Source: Dyadobacter sp. 676 (lineage in GTDB: Bacteria > Bacteroidota > Bacteroidia > Cytophagales > Spirosomataceae). From it: a stretch of DNA of 64,000 nt. Shown in pieces: positions 1-8,754 of this stretch. Position 1 is the stretch's first letter, and each line of letters opens with the position of its first letter. The DNA is taken from the NCBI RefSeq assembly GCF_040448675.1, contig NZ_CP159289.1:5129001-5193000 (forward strand). Direction: 5' to 3'. The notes below the pieces were generated by a model. It was given only the letters and a program-made list of their open reading frames with translations, did not search any database and was not told where the DNA came from. Made by a program: the position numbers and the translations under genes.

Positions 1-2
1 AA

Positions 3-530
3 CTGATCGCCGCGAAATGCCTGGAATTTATTTCGAACGGCGACACGATCATTCTCGACTCCGGGTCGACCACGACGGAGATCGCGAAGAAGCTGAGAGG
101 CAGCAACAAGCATCTGACAGTGATCACCAACGCATTGAATATCGCGTTGATTCTCGGTGCCGAAACGGGTATCGAGGTGATCATGACCGGCGGGGAATTT
201 AAGCCGCCTACCTTGTCGCTGACGGGTCAGAAAGCGGCCGACTTTTTCAAAGGCCTCAATGTGCAGAAGCTGTTCCTGGCAACGGCGGGATTATCGCTTA
301 AAGCCGGACTTACCTATCCGAGTATCAGCGACCTGGTCGTGAAAAAGGCAATGATCGACGCGGCGGATACGACTTACCTGGTAGCCGATTCGACCAAGGT
401 CGGCAAAAGTGCATTCGCAAGCCTCGGCGCCCTGTCGCTGATCGACTATATCATCACCGACGCGGGCATCGAGGAGAAGTTCCAGCAGGTTTTTCATGAT
501 AATGAGATCGAGCTGATTATTGCGGAGTAG
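3..530 (+). CDS. DeoR-family transcriptional regulator, C-terminal part (5' truncated by window edge)
   Basis: The reading frame is open to the left edge of the window, so the N-terminal helix-turn-helix is missing and only the sugar-phosphate sensing domain is seen (about 175 residues). Recognisable DeoR sensor motifs are DSGSTTTEIAKKL, the ITNALNIA segment, GGEF, FLATAGLS and YLVADSTKVGKSAF. Members of this family usually repress adjacent sugar catabolic operons and are released by a phosphorylated sugar intermediate. The gene lies directly upstream of the isomerase/transketolase/ABC cluster in the same direction, so it is the likely regulator of that cluster; this is inference from position. 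An internal ATG at 120 is not the true start because homology continues upstream of it. Confidence 0.9.
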   Translation: MIAAKCLEFISNGDTIILDSGSTTTEIAKKLRGSNKHLTVITNALNIALILGAETGIEVIMTGGEFKPPTLSLTGQKAADFFKGLNVQKLFLATAGLSLKAGLTYPSISDLVVKKAMIDAADTTYLVADSTKVGKSAFASLGALSLIDYIITDAGIEEKFQQVFHDNEIELIIAE

Positions 531-537
531 GAGGATT

Positions 538-572
538 GAATTTTGAATGAGTGAATGATTGAATGAGTGAAT
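538..572. repeat. Octamer repeat array (TGAATGAN family)
   Basis: The gap after the regulator contains successive TGAATGAG/TGAATGAT units just behind a GAATTTT lead-in. The same lead-in and units recur at 41831-41910 and, inverted, at 42058-42115 and 45366-45443. It is non-coding here and is followed by an A-rich stretch and AGCTT-containing short repeats (580-612). Confidence 0.7.
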
Positions 573-613
573 AAAAAAAGTTTAAAGCTTAGGGCTTATA
601 GCTTAAAGCTAAC

Positions 614-638
614 AGCCGACGGCCGATAGCCGACAGCC
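614..638. repeat. Heptamer repeat (GCCGACA family)
   Basis: Three and a half consecutive 7-bp units of the form AGCCGAC/GGCCGAT lie 10 bp before the isomerase start. Copies are also found at 8814-8837 (inside the permease N-terminus) and inverted at 8698-8715. Confidence 0.6.
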
Positions 639-647
639 ATCAAACCC

Positions 648-2117
648 ATGAACATGAAAGAAAGTATCGGAGTAATTATTGGCAACAGGGATTTTTTTCC
701 GGACCGGCTGGTGGCCGAGGCGCGGGTGGAGATCGTCGATTTGCTGAAAAAATTGAATATCAACGGCGTCATGCTCGATACCGAAGCTACGAAGCTCGGA
801 GGGGTCGAAACGTTTCAGGATGCGCAGAAATGCGCGGCATTGTTCCGGGCGTACCGGGATGAGATTATTGGCGTGCTGGTGGTTCTGCCCAATTTCGGGG
901 ATGAACGCGGCATCGCCGAAACGCTCAAGCTGGCCGATCTGAATGTGCCGGTGTTGGTCCAGGGTTACCCCGACGATCTCGACAAGCTGGATGTGGCCCG
1001 CCGCCGCGATTCGTGGTGCGGGAAGATTTCCGCCTGCAATAATTTGTATCAATATGGTATTAAATATACGCTTACAACCAGGCACGTCGTACATCCGACC
1101 GATCCTTCGTTCGTCAAAGATCTGAACGATTTCGTGGCGGTGTGCCGGGTAACCAAAGGGCTTCGTAATGTGCGGATCGGCGCTATCGGCGCTCGTCCGG
1201 GCGGGTTCAACACGGTGCGTTACAGCGAGAAGATTTTACAACGCAATGGCATTTCAGTCGTGACGGTGGATCTGTCGGAGATTTTGGGCAATGCGAATAA
1301 GCTCACGGCCCAGGATTCGAAGGTGAAGGAACGTCTGGACAAAATCACTTCCTATGCCTCACGCGGGCGCACACCTGACGAGGCCTTGATCCAGATGGCG
1401 AAGCTGGACGTGGTTTTGGGTGAATTTATGGAAGCGAATGCGCTGGACGCGACGGCCATTCAATGCTGGACGTCGGTGCAGCAGAATTACGGCTGCAATG
1501 TGTGCACAAGCATGAGCATCATGAGCGAAAATATGATGCCGAGCGGCTGCGAGGTGGATGTGACGGGAACATTGAGCATGTATGCGCTGCAACTCGCTTC
1601 GGGCTCGCCGAGCGCGCTGGTGGATTGGAATAACAATTACGCAAACGACGAAAATAAATGCGTGCTCTTCCATTGCGGCAATTGGGCGAAGTCGTTTTTG
1701 CCGGATATCGAAATCGCGACGGCGCCGATCCTGGGGACATCGGTGGGAGAGGAGAATACCTGGGGCGCATTGGCCGGTCGCACGCCCGCGATGCCGCTCA
1801 CGTACGGGCGCATCAGCACGGACGACCCGCGCGGGATCATGAAGGCGTATGTAGGCGAGGGACGTTTGACGGACGATTCGTTGAAAACCTTCGGTAACCG
1901 TGCCGTAGCTGAAATCCCGAACCTGCAAAATCTTATGAATTACGTCTGCCGCAATGGTTTCGAGCACCACGTGGTAATGAATGCGTCGAAAACTGCCGGC
2001 ATTCTGAAAGAAGCATTGGGCAATTATATGGGCTGGGAGGTGCAGGTGTTCGATGAACCCGCGCAGCAGCCGTTCGCAACCCGCGTGCCCGACCCCGACC
2101 TCGTTTCGCAAAACTAA
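648..2117 (+). CDS. L-fucose/L-arabinose isomerase family protein
   Basis: A 489-residue protein resembling the L-fucose isomerase/L-arabinose isomerase fold, which interconverts aldoses and ketoses with a divalent metal. The family character is seen in the GYPDDLDKLD and CGKISACNN segments, the conserved RIGAIGARPGGFNTVRYSE stretch in the middle domain, and the C-terminal half with VDWNNNY and GAxxGRTPAMPLTYGR. Length is comparable to the family. Start at 648; a second ATG two codons later is equally possible. It is followed after 47 bp by the two transketolase subunits and precedes an ABC sugar importer, so it probably opens the catabolic route of the imported sugar. The exact sugar is not readable from the sequence; a five-carbon or branched sugar would fit a transketolase step. 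Confidence 0.8.
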   Translation: MNMKESIGVIIGNRDFFPDRLVAEARVEIVDLLKKLNINGVMLDTEATKLGGVETFQDAQKCAALFRAYRDEIIGVLVVLPNFGDERGIAETLKLADLNVPVLVQGYPDDLDKLDVARRRDSWCGKISACNNLYQYGIKYTLTTRHVVHPTDPSFVKDLNDFVAVCRVTKGLRNVRIGAIGARPGGFNTVRYSEKILQRNGISVVTVDLSEILGNANKLTAQDSKVKERLDKITSYASRGRTPDEALIQMAKLDVVLGEFMEANALDATAIQCWTSVQQNYGCNVCTSMSIMSENMMPSGCEVDVTGTLSMYALQLASGSPSALVDWNNNYANDENKCVLFHCGNWAKSFLPDIEIATAPILGTSVGEENTWGALAGRTPAMPLTYGRISTDDPRGIMKAYVGEGRLTDDSLKTFGNRAVAEIPNLQNLMNYVCRNGFEHHVVMNASKTAGILKEALGNYMGWEVQVFDEPAQQPFATRVPDPDLVSQN

Positions 2118-2164
2118 CCCTGAACTATCGGAAAATTACGGATACCGGCCGCGAGGCCGGACTA

Positions 2165-3004
2165 ATGCTAAAAGTCATGTCGGAAAAGGAACTGGCGCAG
2201 AAATCGGTGGAGTACCGCAAAAAAATACTCAAATATATCTACCAGGCCAAGGCTGGCCATACCGGCGGGAGCCTGTCGTGTATCGATATTTTGAATGTGC
2301 TCTACAATTATACGATGAATGTGGACGCAGCGCGTTTCGACTCGCCGGACCGCGACCGCTATATCCAGAGCAAAGGACACACGGTGGAAGCATTGTACGT
2401 AGTGCTGGCCTCGCGTGGCTTTTTTCCTGAATCCGATCTGGAAACTTTGTGCAAGTACCAGTCACATTATATCGGCCATCCTACGCGCAAGGTCCATGGG
2501 GTCGAGCAGAATACCGGCGCATTGGGCCACGGGCTTTCGCTGAGTGTGGGGACTGCCATTGCCGGCAAGCTCGACAAACGCGATTACCGCGTTTTTACCG
2601 TTCTGGGCGATGGCGAGTTGCCCGAAGGGTCCAACTGGGAAGCCGCATTGTCGGCCTCGCATTACAAGCTCGACAACCTGTGCGCGATTTTGGATAAAAA
2701 TACCTTGCAAATCACCGGCCCCACCAGCGCCGTGTGCAATACGGACCCGGTCGACGGGAAGTTCGAAGCATTCGGTTGGGCCGTGCGGCATGTGGACGGA
2801 CACAATATCGGCGAGCTGATGGCCGCATTCGATGCGTTGCCGTTCGAGGCGGGTAAACCGAGCCTTATTATTGCGCACACCGTGAAGGGCAAGGGGGTGA
2901 GTTATATGGAGAATCAGTTGAAATGGCACCACGGCGTGCCGGATACCCGGCAGTACGCCGAGGCGATACAGGAGCTGGACCTGCTGGAAGAAACGCTGGC
3001 GTGA
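2165..3004 (+). CDS. Transketolase, N-terminal (thiamine diphosphate-binding) subunit
   Basis: 279 residues, equal to the first domain of a full transketolase. The thiamine-diphosphate/metal signature is visible as GDGELPEGSNWEAALSA, with the preceding GHTGGSLSCIDIL and HPTRKVHGVE regions and the following HTVKGKGVSYMEN. The second half of the enzyme is encoded by the next gene 36 bp downstream, so the active enzyme should be a heterotetramer of two subunit types. Split transketolases occur in many bacteria, both as housekeeping enzymes and as dedicated catabolic enzymes, for example in apulose-4-phosphate and sulfosugar breakdown. Its place between a sugar isomerase and a sugar importer argues for the dedicated role, as inference. 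Confidence 0.92.
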   Translation: MLKVMSEKELAQKSVEYRKKILKYIYQAKAGHTGGSLSCIDILNVLYNYTMNVDAARFDSPDRDRYIQSKGHTVEALYVVLASRGFFPESDLETLCKYQSHYIGHPTRKVHGVEQNTGALGHGLSLSVGTAIAGKLDKRDYRVFTVLGDGELPEGSNWEAALSASHYKLDNLCAILDKNTLQITGPTSAVCNTDPVDGKFEAFGWAVRHVDGHNIGELMAAFDALPFEAGKPSLIIAHTVKGKGVSYMENQLKWHHGVPDTRQYAEAIQELDLLEETLA

Positions 3005-3040
3005 GCCAATACCTGACAATGAATTTAAATTGAAGAAATA

Positions 3041-4003
3041 GTGGATGCGACTATCGAAAACATAGGCGTGAGCCAACGCGCCAACCTCGAAGTTTTTTCG
3101 GGCACATTGCAGCAACTCGCCCAAACCGACAGGGATATTATCGTGGTAACGAGCGATTCGCGTGGCTCGGGCAAGCTGGTGCCGTTCGGCCAGCAATTTC
3201 CCGACCAGATCATCGAGGTCGGGATCGCCGAGCAGAACCTCGTGGGCGTTGCGGCGGGCCTGGCTTCCACAGGTAAAAAAGTCTTCGCCGTTTCGCCGGC
3301 CTGCTTCCTGACGGCGCGGGCGTTGGAGCAGATCAAGAACGATGTGGCATATTCCAATAACCCGGTGAAACTCATCGGTATCAGTGCGGGCGTGAGCTAC
3401 GGAGCGTTGGGTTCTACACACCACAGCTTGCACGATTTCGCCGTATTACGCACCATCCACAATCTTATCGTAGTGGCTCCGGCGGATAATTTCGAAACCG
3501 AACAGGCTATTCTGCTGGCTGCTGACACCGGTATGCCGGTCTACATCCGTTTCGGCAAGAAGCCGATGCCGCTGCTTTCGGAGGAAGAGAGGACGTTCGC
3601 CTTCGGAAAAGGGCGTATTGTCCGCGAGGGAACCGACATTACCATTATCGGAACGGGCGAAACCGTGGCGCCTGCATTACTGGCGGCCGAGAAGCTGGAA
3701 CGTGCGAATAATATTTCTGCTACGGTAGTGAGCATGCACACGATTAAGCCGCTCGACTACGATCTTTTACAAAATATTGCAGCTTCCGGGCAGCCCATCG
3801 TGACGGTCGAGGAGCACAGTATTTACGGCGGACTGGGCGAGGCGTGTGCTTCTTTTCTGATCCAGAATAGCCTTCATAACCGGTTCAAAATCATTGGTAT
3901 TCCCGACGAATACACGGTTACCGGCTCTCAGACGGAAATTTTCAATCATTACGGTATTTCGGAAGAAGGCATTGCCGCCGCGGCGCTCGGCCTGATCGGC
4001 TAA
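3041..4003 (+). CDS. Transketolase, C-terminal (pyrimidine-binding) subunit
   Basis: 320 residues covering the pyrimidine-binding and C-terminal domains of transketolase. The catalytic glutamate region is GIAEQNLVGVAAGLA; YGALGSTHHSLHD and the C-terminal VEEHSIYGGLGEA are also typical. The start is GTG at 3041 with a purine-rich GAAGAAAT just before it; no ATG lies at a suitable place upstream. It is the partner of the preceding gene and the two probably form one enzyme. Together they would move a two-carbon unit between a ketose phosphate derived from the imported sugar and an aldose acceptor, feeding the pentose phosphate pathway. Confidence 0.92.
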   Translation: MDATIENIGVSQRANLEVFSGTLQQLAQTDRDIIVVTSDSRGSGKLVPFGQQFPDQIIEVGIAEQNLVGVAAGLASTGKKVFAVSPACFLTARALEQIKNDVAYSNNPVKLIGISAGVSYGALGSTHHSLHDFAVLRTIHNLIVVAPADNFETEQAILLAADTGMPVYIRFGKKPMPLLSEEERTFAFGKGRIVREGTDITIIGTGETVAPALLAAEKLERANNISATVVSMHTIKPLDYDLLQNIAASGQPIVTVEEHSIYGGLGEACASFLIQNSLHNRFKIIGIPDEYTVTGSQTEIFNHYGISEEGIAAAALGLIG

Positions 4004-4090
4004 GCGGCCGCCCGTGTAGGTGTAACCGGACGGTTAATAAGTCGTTATACAACCAGGGGTTTCTCAAATAGGGTTATTTGGTCAAAATTT

Positions 4091-5554
4091 ATGAAACTGA
4101 TAAGACAAATGTGCTGCGGCACCGCATTGCTGTTTGCCGGCGTCACGTACGCGCAGGATGCGCCCCGCGTGGATGCGCCCCGCGTGGATACGCCCCGCGT
4201 GGATACGCCCGGCGTGGATACGCCGAGGCACCGCGTACTGGTGCTGACGGACATTGAAAACGAGCCGGACGACACGCAATCGATGATCCGCTTTCTGACC
4301 TATTCCAACCAATGGGATGTCGAGGGCCTGGTAGCAACAACTTCCATACACCAGCAAAAACGCGTTGCGCCGGAAAAGATCAGGCAGCTCATCGAGGCTT
4401 ACCGCAAAGTCCGTCCAAACTTGCTGCTGCACGAAAAAGGTTATCCCGAAGCAGACTACCTGTTGAGTGTTACCAAAAGCGCTTATCCCGACTTCGGTAT
4501 GAATGCGGTAGGCAAGGGCAAGGATTCGGAAGGTTCGGAATGGATTATCAAAGTCGTTGACAAGAAGGACGATCGGCCGGTGTGGATCCCCGTCTGGGGC
4601 GGAGCCAACTGCCTCGCACAGGCGCTTTGGAAGGTAAGAATGACCCGGTCGCCGGAAGATGTGAAGAAATTCGTATCCAAAATAAGAATGTATACCATTT
4701 CGGACCAGGACGACACCGGTCCGTGGATCCGCAAGACTTTTCCGGATCTGTTTTATGTCGGCAGCCCGGGTTACCATGCGGCGGGGGCTTACCATTATGC
4801 GACGTGGTCGGGTATCAGCGGCGATAAATTTCACGGCCGTTTCGCGGGCGCCAACTTTGAAATCGTGGACAATCCCTGGCTCGATGAACACGTGCGCAGC
4901 CACGGACCGCTGGGCAAGGAATATCCGTTTACCAAATTCTTGATGGAAGGCGACACGCCCTCGTTTCTGGGGTTGGTAAATAATGGCCTTAACGACCCCG
5001 AGCATCCCGAATACGGCGGCTGGGGCGGAAGGTACGAGCTCTACACGCCACGTACGCTCAAATATTTTTACGAGCCGGAAACCCGGCCGATCTATACCGA
5101 CGCTATGGACGAAGTGAAGGGCGTCGACGGCGCTTACCACACCAGCAACAAGGCCACGCTCTGGCGGTGGCGCGAGGCCTTTCAGCACGATTTCGCGGCG
5201 CGAATGGACTGGACAATCAAACCTTACAAGGAGGCCAACCACCCGCCGAAAGTGGCCGTGAAAGGCGGTACGCGCATCACCGCCAAGTCGGGTGAAACCG
5301 TGCAGCTTAGTGCCGAAGGCTCGCAGGACCCCGACGGCAATGTATTGGCTTACGAATGGATCTATTACCCCGAGCCCGGCAGCTACAATAGCAAGGAACC
5401 GCTCGGAATAAAGGATGTAAAGGCCGCGAAAACTTCTTTTGTGGCTCCGAAGGTGGAGAAACCCGAGACCATTCACGTGGTACTGGCCGTAACCGACGAT
5501 GGTGCGCCTTCGCTGACGCGCTACCGGCGCGTGATCGTGACCGTGTACCCGTAA
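4091..5554 (+). CDS. Secreted DUF1593 (nucleoside-hydrolase-like) protein with N-terminal VNTR
   Basis: 487 residues beginning with a signal peptide ending near VTYAQ. Next comes a repetitive linker of [10 protein letters not shown] pentapeptides, then the DUF1593 domain ([19 protein letters not shown], resembling the Asp-rich calcium site of nucleoside hydrolases) and a C-terminal Ig-like domain of about 90 residues ([10 protein letters not shown], typical of PKD-like folds). The family also includes proteins annotated as cellulose-binding; a hydrolase acting on a glycoside outside the cytoplasm is plausible. It stands between the transketolase and the ABC importer genes, so it may release the sugar that is imported. 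Substrate is unknown. Confidence 0.82.
   Translation: MKLIRQMCCGTALLFAGVTYAQDAPRVDAPRVDTPRVDTPGVDTPRHRVLVLTDIENEPDDTQSMIRFLTYSNQWDVEGLVATTSIHQQKRVAPEKIRQLIEAYRKVRPNLLLHEKGYPEADYLLSVTKSAYPDFGMNAVGKGKDSEGSEWIIKVVDKKDDRPVWIPVWGGANCLAQALWKVRMTRSPEDVKKFVSKIRMYTISDQDDTGPWIRKTFPDLFYVGSPGYHAAGAYHYATWSGISGDKFHGRFAGANFEIVDNPWLDEHVRSHGPLGKEYPFTKFLMEGDTPSFLGLVNNGLNDPEHPEYGGWGGRYELYTPRTLKYFYEPETRPIYTDAMDEVKGVDGAYHTSNKATLWRWREAFQHDFAARMDWTIKPYKEANHPPKVAVKGGTRITAKSGETVQLSAEGSQDPDGNVLAYEWIYYPEPGSYNSKEPLGIKDVKAAKTSFVAPKVEKPETIHVVLAVTDDGAPSLTRYRRVIVTVYP
4157..4225 (+). repeat. 15-bp in-frame tandem repeat (minisatellite) in the DUF1593 gene
   Basis: About four and a half copies of a 15-bp unit (GAT-R-CGCCCCGCGTG) run in frame right after the signal peptide and encode [25 protein letters not shown]. 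The unit length is a multiple of three, so copy changes alter linker length without breaking the frame. Confidence 0.85.
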
Positions 5555-5577
5555 GGGGCGCCTGAACCCATTGAAAC

Positions 5578-6534
5578 ATGAAGACCAGCATATATTACCG
5601 GATAGCGCTTTTGTGCATTGTTTTCGGACTGGGATGGAGTAGTTGTAAAACAAAACGGCCCGACAACGAACCTAAAAAGATCGCGATCGTCATTTCGACG
5701 CTGAATAACCCGTGGTTCGTTTTTCTCGCTCAGAAAGCCGAAGCGAAAGCGAAGCAGTTGGGGTACGAGTCCAAAATTTTTGATTCCCAGAATAATACCG
5801 CCCAGGAAACCGACCATTTCGACAACGCGATTGCGTCGGGGTATGACGCGATCCTGTTCAATCCCACCGACGCCGACGGCTCCATTGTGAATGTGAAGAA
5901 TGCGGTTGCCGCGGGTGTGCCGGTGTTTTGCATGGACCGCGAAGTGAATGCGAACGGCGCGGCTACCTCGCAGATTTTGTCGGATAGCTACTCGGGTTGC
6001 GTGGCGATCGGAAAATACTTCGTCGAGACTTTGAATAAGAAGGGAAAATATGTGGAAATCCTCGGGATGGTGGGCGATAACAACACCTGGAACCGCTCGA
6101 AGGGCTTTCATAGTGTGGTCGATTTTTACCCGGGTCTGAAAATGGTCGCGCAGCAAAGTGCCGATTTCGACCGGAATAAGGCGATGGAAGTCATGGAATC
6201 CATTCTGCAAGCGCATCCCGATATCGACGGTGTTTTTTGCGGGAACGATGCCATGGCCATGGGTGCTTACCAGGCGTTGGTGGCCGCAGGGAAGGCCGAT
6301 CGCGTGAAGGTCTTTGGATTCGACGGGGCCGAGGACGTGGTGAAATCCATTCAGGACGGCAAAATTATGGCAACCGGCATGCAGTTCCCCGAAGTGATGG
6401 CACAGACTGCCGCCACATTCGCCGACGAATATTTCAAAGGTAAACGCGACTTCCCGCGCAAGATGCCGGTAGCCGTGGAGCTGGTAAAAAAGGATAATGT
6501 CGAAAATTATGCCGCTTACGGCGAAAAACAATAG
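5578..6534 (+). CDS. Sugar ABC transporter substrate-binding lipoprotein (RbsB type)
   Basis: 318 residues with a lipoprotein signal (Cys23 in WSSCKT) followed by a periplasmic binding protein type 1/4 domain ([19 protein letters not shown] at about 32-50). The hinge and ligand loops typical of ribose-type binders are visible: [15 protein letters not shown], and the [13 protein letters not shown] region near the C-terminus. It should capture the sugar on the periplasmic side and deliver it to the permease and ATPase encoded downstream. The gene starts 23 bp after the DUF1593 gene and is followed after 2 bp by the DUF2291 gene, so it is part of one operon. Confidence 0.92.
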   Translation: MKTSIYYRIALLCIVFGLGWSSCKTKRPDNEPKKIAIVISTLNNPWFVFLAQKAEAKAKQLGYESKIFDSQNNTAQETDHFDNAIASGYDAILFNPTDADGSIVNVKNAVAAGVPVFCMDREVNANGAATSQILSDSYSGCVAIGKYFVETLNKKGKYVEILGMVGDNNTWNRSKGFHSVVDFYPGLKMVAQQSADFDRNKAMEVMESILQAHPDIDGVFCGNDAMAMGAYQALVAAGKADRVKVFGFDGAEDVVKSIQDGKIMATGMQFPEVMAQTAATFADEYFKGKRDFPRKMPVAVELVKKDNVENYAAYGEKQ

Positions 6535-6536
6535 CT

Positions 6537-7154
6537 ATGCCCAAACCGATCCGATACCTGCTTTACGTGGCCGTGTTTGCGTTACTGGCTTATAATTCGG
6601 TGTATTTCAGGAAACTGGATGAAGTGAAGGCCGGTGCCGAGACGTTCGATGCAGCGGGTTATGCCCGAGATTTCTGGAACAAAAAGTTAATGCCCGGTTT
6701 GTCGAAAGCCGCGGATTTGAATGCATTGGTTACCCAACTGAAAACGGAGAAAGATAAAGCATTTGCGCAGCATTCACACGCGCTTGGCATCGGGAATATC
6801 CGCTATTTCCTCGTGAAAGGTCAAGGCGTGGTGACGGGCGTGGACGAAAACGAGGTAGCCGTGGAAGTCGGAAATATCCGGGCACGCATTGCTACGGAAT
6901 ACATTTTCGGCAACGCCGTCCGCGATGCATCGGGCGCGATCGATATCGACGCTTTTACGAATTCGATGGATTTCAACAATGTATCGGCGGAGATCAACAA
7001 GCTGATCCGCGAAAAGGTGGTGCCACCGTTTAAATCCGGCGTCAGAAAGGGAGATCGGGTGTCATTCCATGGTGCCATCGAGTTGAACCGCGAGCATCTC
7101 CAACTCGACAACATCGAAATTATTCCGGTAAGTCTCCAAATCGAAAAACCATGA
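6537..7154 (+). CDS. DUF2291 family membrane-anchored protein linked to the sugar importer
   Basis: 205 residues with one N-terminal membrane segment (residues 5-24, YLLYVAVFALLAYNSVYF) and a periplasmic domain containing GQGVVTGVDENEVAVEVG and a FTNSMDFNNVSAEINKL stretch. It resembles DUF2291, a family found beside ribose-type ABC importers whose function is not established. It overlaps the following ATPase gene by 4 bp (ATGA), indicating translational coupling and suggesting it belongs to the transporter complex or prepares its ligand. The last point is inference. Confidence 0.75.
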   Translation: MPKPIRYLLYVAVFALLAYNSVYFRKLDEVKAGAETFDAAGYARDFWNKKLMPGLSKAADLNALVTQLKTEKDKAFAQHSHALGIGNIRYFLVKGQGVVTGVDENEVAVEVGNIRARIATEYIFGNAVRDASGAIDIDAFTNSMDFNNVSAEINKLIREKVVPPFKSGVRKGDRVSFHGAIELNREHLQLDNIEIIPVSLQIEKP

Positions 7155-8677
7155 CAACGACATTGTTGGAAGCGAAGCATATCACGAAGCGGTTCCCCGG
7201 TGTAGTCGCGCTGGACGGTGTTTCGCTGTCGGTGGAAGCCGGGAAAGTCACCGCGCTGATTGGCGAGAACGGCGCAGGGAAGTCGACATTGATGAAGATA
7301 CTCTCCGGTGTTTACCCCGATTTCGAAGGGGAAATGTACTACAAAGGCGAACCGGCGAAGTTTGCGGGCCCGAAGGACGCCCAGCAGCAGGGCGTTGCGA
7401 TCATACACCAGGAACTCAATTTAATACCCTATCTCACGATTACCGAGAACATTTTCCTCGGCCGCGAACTGGTGACGCAGTATGGCACGATGGATAAAAG
7501 CCGCATGCGCAAACGCACCCAGGAGCTACTCGACCAGTTGAGGCTAAAAGTCAGTCCGGATGTCCGGGTCTTTAAACTCAAGGTAGGCCAGCAGCAAATC
7601 GTCGAAATCGCGAAGGCACTGCTTACAGATGCGGAGCTGATCATTATGGACGAACCGACGTCGGCCATTACCGGTGCGGAAGTAGAGGTTTTGTTCGATA
7701 TTATTGCTGATCTCAAATCTCGGAATAAGGCCGTCGTTTACGTCTCCCATAAGCTCGACGAGCTCTTTCGCATTGCCGACCGCTACGTAGTGCTCCGCGA
7801 CGGTAAAAGTATCGAATCCGGCGAAATGGCCGGTATGACACAGGATTTGCTGATCGGCAAAATGGTGGGTCGGAAAATCGACGTGATGCGCAAAACGACG
7901 GATCGTGCGCCCGGCGAGGCATTACTGGAAGTTAGGGACCTGAACCTGAAAAGCCGTGTGAAGGCGGGTAATGTGCTTAGTAATGTTTCTTTTAATATAG
8001 GTAAGGGAGAAATTGTGGGCCTTTTTGGTCTGATGGGCGCAGGACGTACCGAGTTGCTGGAATCGATTTTCGGGTTGTACCCCGCGCATGCCTCCGGAGA
8101 GGTGGTCATCGCCGGGCAATCCGTTTGTTGCGACTCCCCTGCACGCGCCATCGCGGCCGGGCTCGCGCTCGTACCCGAAGACCGGAAAAAAGATGGATTG
8201 GTGTTGGGACTGGGGGTTAAAAACAATATCAGTCTCACCACGTTGGAGGAAATGGAAAACTTTGGCACGCTCAATAATTCGAAAGAATGTGAGCTGGCCG
8301 ATCATTATATCAGCGAGTTACGCATTAAAACGCCGTCCAAAGAGCAAAAGGCCCGGAACCTCAGCGGTGGCAACCAGCAGAAAATTGTACTTGCCAAATG
8401 GCTGGCGACACGTCCGAAAGTGCTCCTGCTCGACGAACCGACGCGTGGCATCGATATCAATGCCAAAACGGAAATCTATAAACTCATCATCCGCCTCGCC
8501 GACGAAGGTTTGGGCATTTTAATGGTTTCGTCGGAATTACCCGAAATTCTGGCCATTTCGGACCGGATACTGGTGATGTCGGAAGGCCGTCTGACAGGCG
8601 AGTTTTTAGCGAGTGAAGCGTCGGAAGACGGGATTCTGAAAGCGGCGATAAGGGGGACTTCCACTGTTGGCAGGTAG
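7151..8677 (+). CDS. Sugar ABC transporter ATP-binding protein (RbsA-type double ATPase)
   Basis: 508 residues with two nucleotide-binding domains. The first has Walker A GENGAGKST (about 36-44) and Walker B IIMDEPTSAI. The second has the degenerate Walker A GLMGAGRTE characteristic of this family, the signature LSGGNQQKIVLAKWL and Walker B LLLDEPTRGIDI. This is the normal architecture of ribose/xylose/galactose importer ATPases (about 500 residues). It is coupled to the DUF2291 gene upstream and followed by the permease gene 77 bp downstream, across a hairpin. Confidence 0.95.
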   Translation: MTTTLLEAKHITKRFPGVVALDGVSLSVEAGKVTALIGENGAGKSTLMKILSGVYPDFEGEMYYKGEPAKFAGPKDAQQQGVAIIHQELNLIPYLTITENIFLGRELVTQYGTMDKSRMRKRTQELLDQLRLKVSPDVRVFKLKVGQQQIVEIAKALLTDAELIIMDEPTSAITGAEVEVLFDIIADLKSRNKAVVYVSHKLDELFRIADRYVVLRDGKSIESGEMAGMTQDLLIGKMVGRKIDVMRKTTDRAPGEALLEVRDLNLKSRVKAGNVLSNVSFNIGKGEIVGLFGLMGAGRTELLESIFGLYPAHASGEVVIAGQSVCCDSPARAIAAGLALVPEDRKKDGLVLGLGVKNNISLTTLEEMENFGTLNNSKECELADHYISELRIKTPSKEQKARNLSGGNQQKIVLAKWLATRPKVLLLDEPTRGIDINAKTEIYKLIIRLADEGLGILMVSSELPEILAISDRILVMSEGRLTGEFLASEASEDGILKAAIRGTSTVGR

Positions 8678-8697
8678 CCGAGAGGTTGACAGGACTT

Positions 8698-8722
8698 CGA
8701 CTATCGGCAGTCGGCTTTTTTT
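8698..8722 (+). terminator. Hairpin followed by T7 inside the importer operon
   Basis: CGACT/AGTCG stem with loop ATCGGC, then GC and seven T residues, in the gap between the ATPase and the permease genes. It has the form of a weak intrinsic terminator and may reduce permease transcription. The stem consists of inverted GCCGACA-type heptamers, so it may simply be a repeat copy. Confidence 0.45.
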
Positions 8723-8754
8723 GAATTGATGTAAATGTGAACGAGTAAATTCTT

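Noticed and set aside
4082..5653. Long minus-strand open frame opposite the DUF1593 gene
   Set aside because: The plus strand encodes a recognised domain with signal peptide; the antisense frame is a shadow of biased codon use and has no homology.
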